A DNA stretch of 64,000 bases from Lysinibacillus sp. B2A1. Lineage in GTDB: Bacteria; Bacillota; Bacilli; Bacillales_A; Planococcaceae. The notes beneath the pieces were generated by a model that searched no databases, was not told where the DNA came from, and was given only the letters and a program-made list of their open reading frames with translations. The stretch is from assembly GCA_002973635.1 (NCBI GenBank), contig CP027224.1:2118501-2182500 (forward strand). The letters are read 5' to 3'. A program made the position numbers and the translations under genes. The first letter of the stretch is position 1. Each line of letters starts with the position of its first letter. Positions 63,052 to 64,000 of this stretch are shown piece by piece.

Positions 63052-63981
63052 ATGGAAAATATTGAGAAGTTATTTGGTATGCTTAATGAACATGCTGAGA
63101 AAATAGAAAAAGAACAAGATATTACTTTGCTTGAAGGGGTGCTAGATGGGTTAGAGGCGTGGCTAGATGGAGCAGTTGATTTTTCGCAAGAAGGTGCAAC
63201 AAAGGAAGATGTGCGAAAAGCAATTCAAATTGCTATTTTAAAGGGTATGCGAAAAGGCTCTCAGCCTAATCATCAAATGACACCGGATACACTGGGTTTA
63301 TTAGTTGGCTATTTTGTAGAGCAGATTTTTGCAGATCGTCTAGCAGCAGAAAAAATAGTTATGTTGGATCCAGCGGTTGGTACAGGGAATTTACTACTAA
63401 CGGTTATGAATTTATTAGATGGAAAAATAGAAGCTACTGGTGTCGAGATTGATGAACTGCTTATTCGTTTAGCTGCAGCAACAGCTGATTTGACAGAGCA
63501 GCCGGTGTCTTTATACCGTCAAGATGCTTTAGAAGATTTATTAGTAAACCCAGTGGATGCTATTGTTTGTGATTTACCAGTCGGCTACTATCCGAACGAG
63601 GAAGTAGCATTGAATTATGAATTGTGTCCTTCAGAAGGAATGAGTTTTGCCCATCACTTGTTTATTGAGCAATCCATTAACTACACGAAGGATGGGGGCT
63701 ATTTATTCTTCCTTGCACCATCACATCTTTTTGATTCTGAGCAATCTAAGCAATTGCATAAATATATCCAGAAGCATGCTTGGATTCAAGCAATTATTCA
63801 GCTGCCCGATACAATGTTTGCCAATAGAGCACTTGAGAAAAGCATTGTTATCCTGCAAAAGCAGGCTCAAGACTTTAAGGCTCCTAAAGAGGTATTGCTG
63901 GCAAAGGTACCAAATATGCAAAATAAACAAGCCCTAGCAATGTTCTTTGAAAAAGTGAAAATGTGGAGAGACGGTAAATAA
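63052..63981 (+). CDS. ytxK: YtxK, class I SAM-dependent methyltransferase (adenine-methylase-like fold)
   Basis: 309 residues. An N-terminal helical domain of about 90 residues is followed by a methyltransferase core with motif I MLDPAVGTGNLLL, VEIDELLIRLAAATADL, and motif IV DLPVGYYP in place of the NPPY of N6-adenine DNA methylases, so the catalytic motif is diverged. Ends with YLFFLAPSHLFD, then ALEKSIVILQK. AAAGGAAG precedes ATG 63052, and the extension to 63004 overlaps the terminator. In B. subtilis it precedes ackA, expected beyond the window. Substrate unknown. Confidence 0.88.
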   Translation: MENIEKLFGMLNEHAEKIEKEQDITLLEGVLDGLEAWLDGAVDFSQEGATKEDVRKAIQIAILKGMRKGSQPNHQMTPDTLGLLVGYFVEQIFADRLAAEKIVMLDPAVGTGNLLLTVMNLLDGKIEATGVEIDELLIRLAAATADLTEQPVSLYRQDALEDLLVNPVDAIVCDLPVGYYPNEEVALNYELCPSEGMSFAHHLFIEQSINYTKDGGYLFFLAPSHLFDSEQSKQLHKYIQKHAWIQAIIQLPDTMFANRALEKSIVILQKQAQDFKAPKEVLLAKVPNMQNKQALAMFFEKVKMWRDGK

Positions 63982-64000
63982 TTAAAAAGGTATCCAATAT

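Overview
The window is low-GC Firmicute chromosome with strong AGGAGG-type ribosome binding sites, sporulation and general-stress genes, and a gene order close to the ytoP-ytpR-sftA-murC-ytxGH-aroA-ccpA-acuCBA-acsA-tyrS-rpsD-dgcP-hisJ-ezrA-nifZ-thiI-sspA-ytcI-sppA-yteJ-tpx-ytxK stretch of Bacillus subtilis. Protein sequences and the inserted accessory genes suggest a Lysinibacillus or close relative. This is inferred from recall, not from a search.

Layout. 1-5.1 kb: end of an amino-acid ABC transporter binding lipoprotein, a small RNase H-fold protein, a zinc-finger protein, a SEC-C protein and oligoendopeptidase F. 5.2-6.5 kb: dps and a YflT-type stress gene, each behind a good SigB-like promoter. 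6.5-8.4 kb: an IS1182-like insertion sequence. 8.4-19.1 kb: ytzB-like, ytoP, a DUF84 NTPase, a lipoprotein, a frameshifted ytpQ, ytpR, sftA, murC, ytxG and ytxH. 19.1-28.5 kb: an FtsA-like ATPase with a repetitive C-terminus, aroA, ccpA and the acuABC/acsA acetate locus. The motPS genes that separate ccpA from acuC in B. subtilis are absent. 28.5-34.5 kb: an argCJBD operon with an ARG box, and an epimerase-like gene. 34.6-39.4 kb: a class A penicillin-binding protein, then tyrS behind a tyrosine T-box. 39.5-44.3 kb: a more variable segment with a BtuF-like protein, a methanol-dehydrogenase-like alcohol dehydrogenase, a small membrane protein and a TetR/CPBP-protease pair. 44.7-53.8 kb: rpsD with a long leader, dgcP, a free-methionine-sulfoxide reductase, hisJ, ezrA, nifZ and thiI. 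53.9-55.7 kb: a second, different IS1182-like element. 55.8-64 kb: a small acid-soluble spore protein gene with a SigG-like promoter, a thiMDE operon under a TPP riboswitch, ytcI, sppA, yteJ, tpx and ytxK.

The genes are mostly housekeeping. Recognisable circuits are acetate activation (AcsA switched by AcuA acetylation and AcuC deacetylation, with CcpA next door), arginine synthesis under ArgR, thiamine synthesis under TPP, tRNA 4-thiouridine synthesis (NifZ-ThiI) and a small SigB stress set. No obviously new multi-gene system is visible. The most unusual signals are a dispersed intergenic repeat family (five copies), two insertion sequences whose outer inverted repeats look like split terminator stems, a one-base frameshift in ytpQ, a 21-bp tandem array after ccpA, and the FtsA-like protein with tandem beta-grasp-like repeats.
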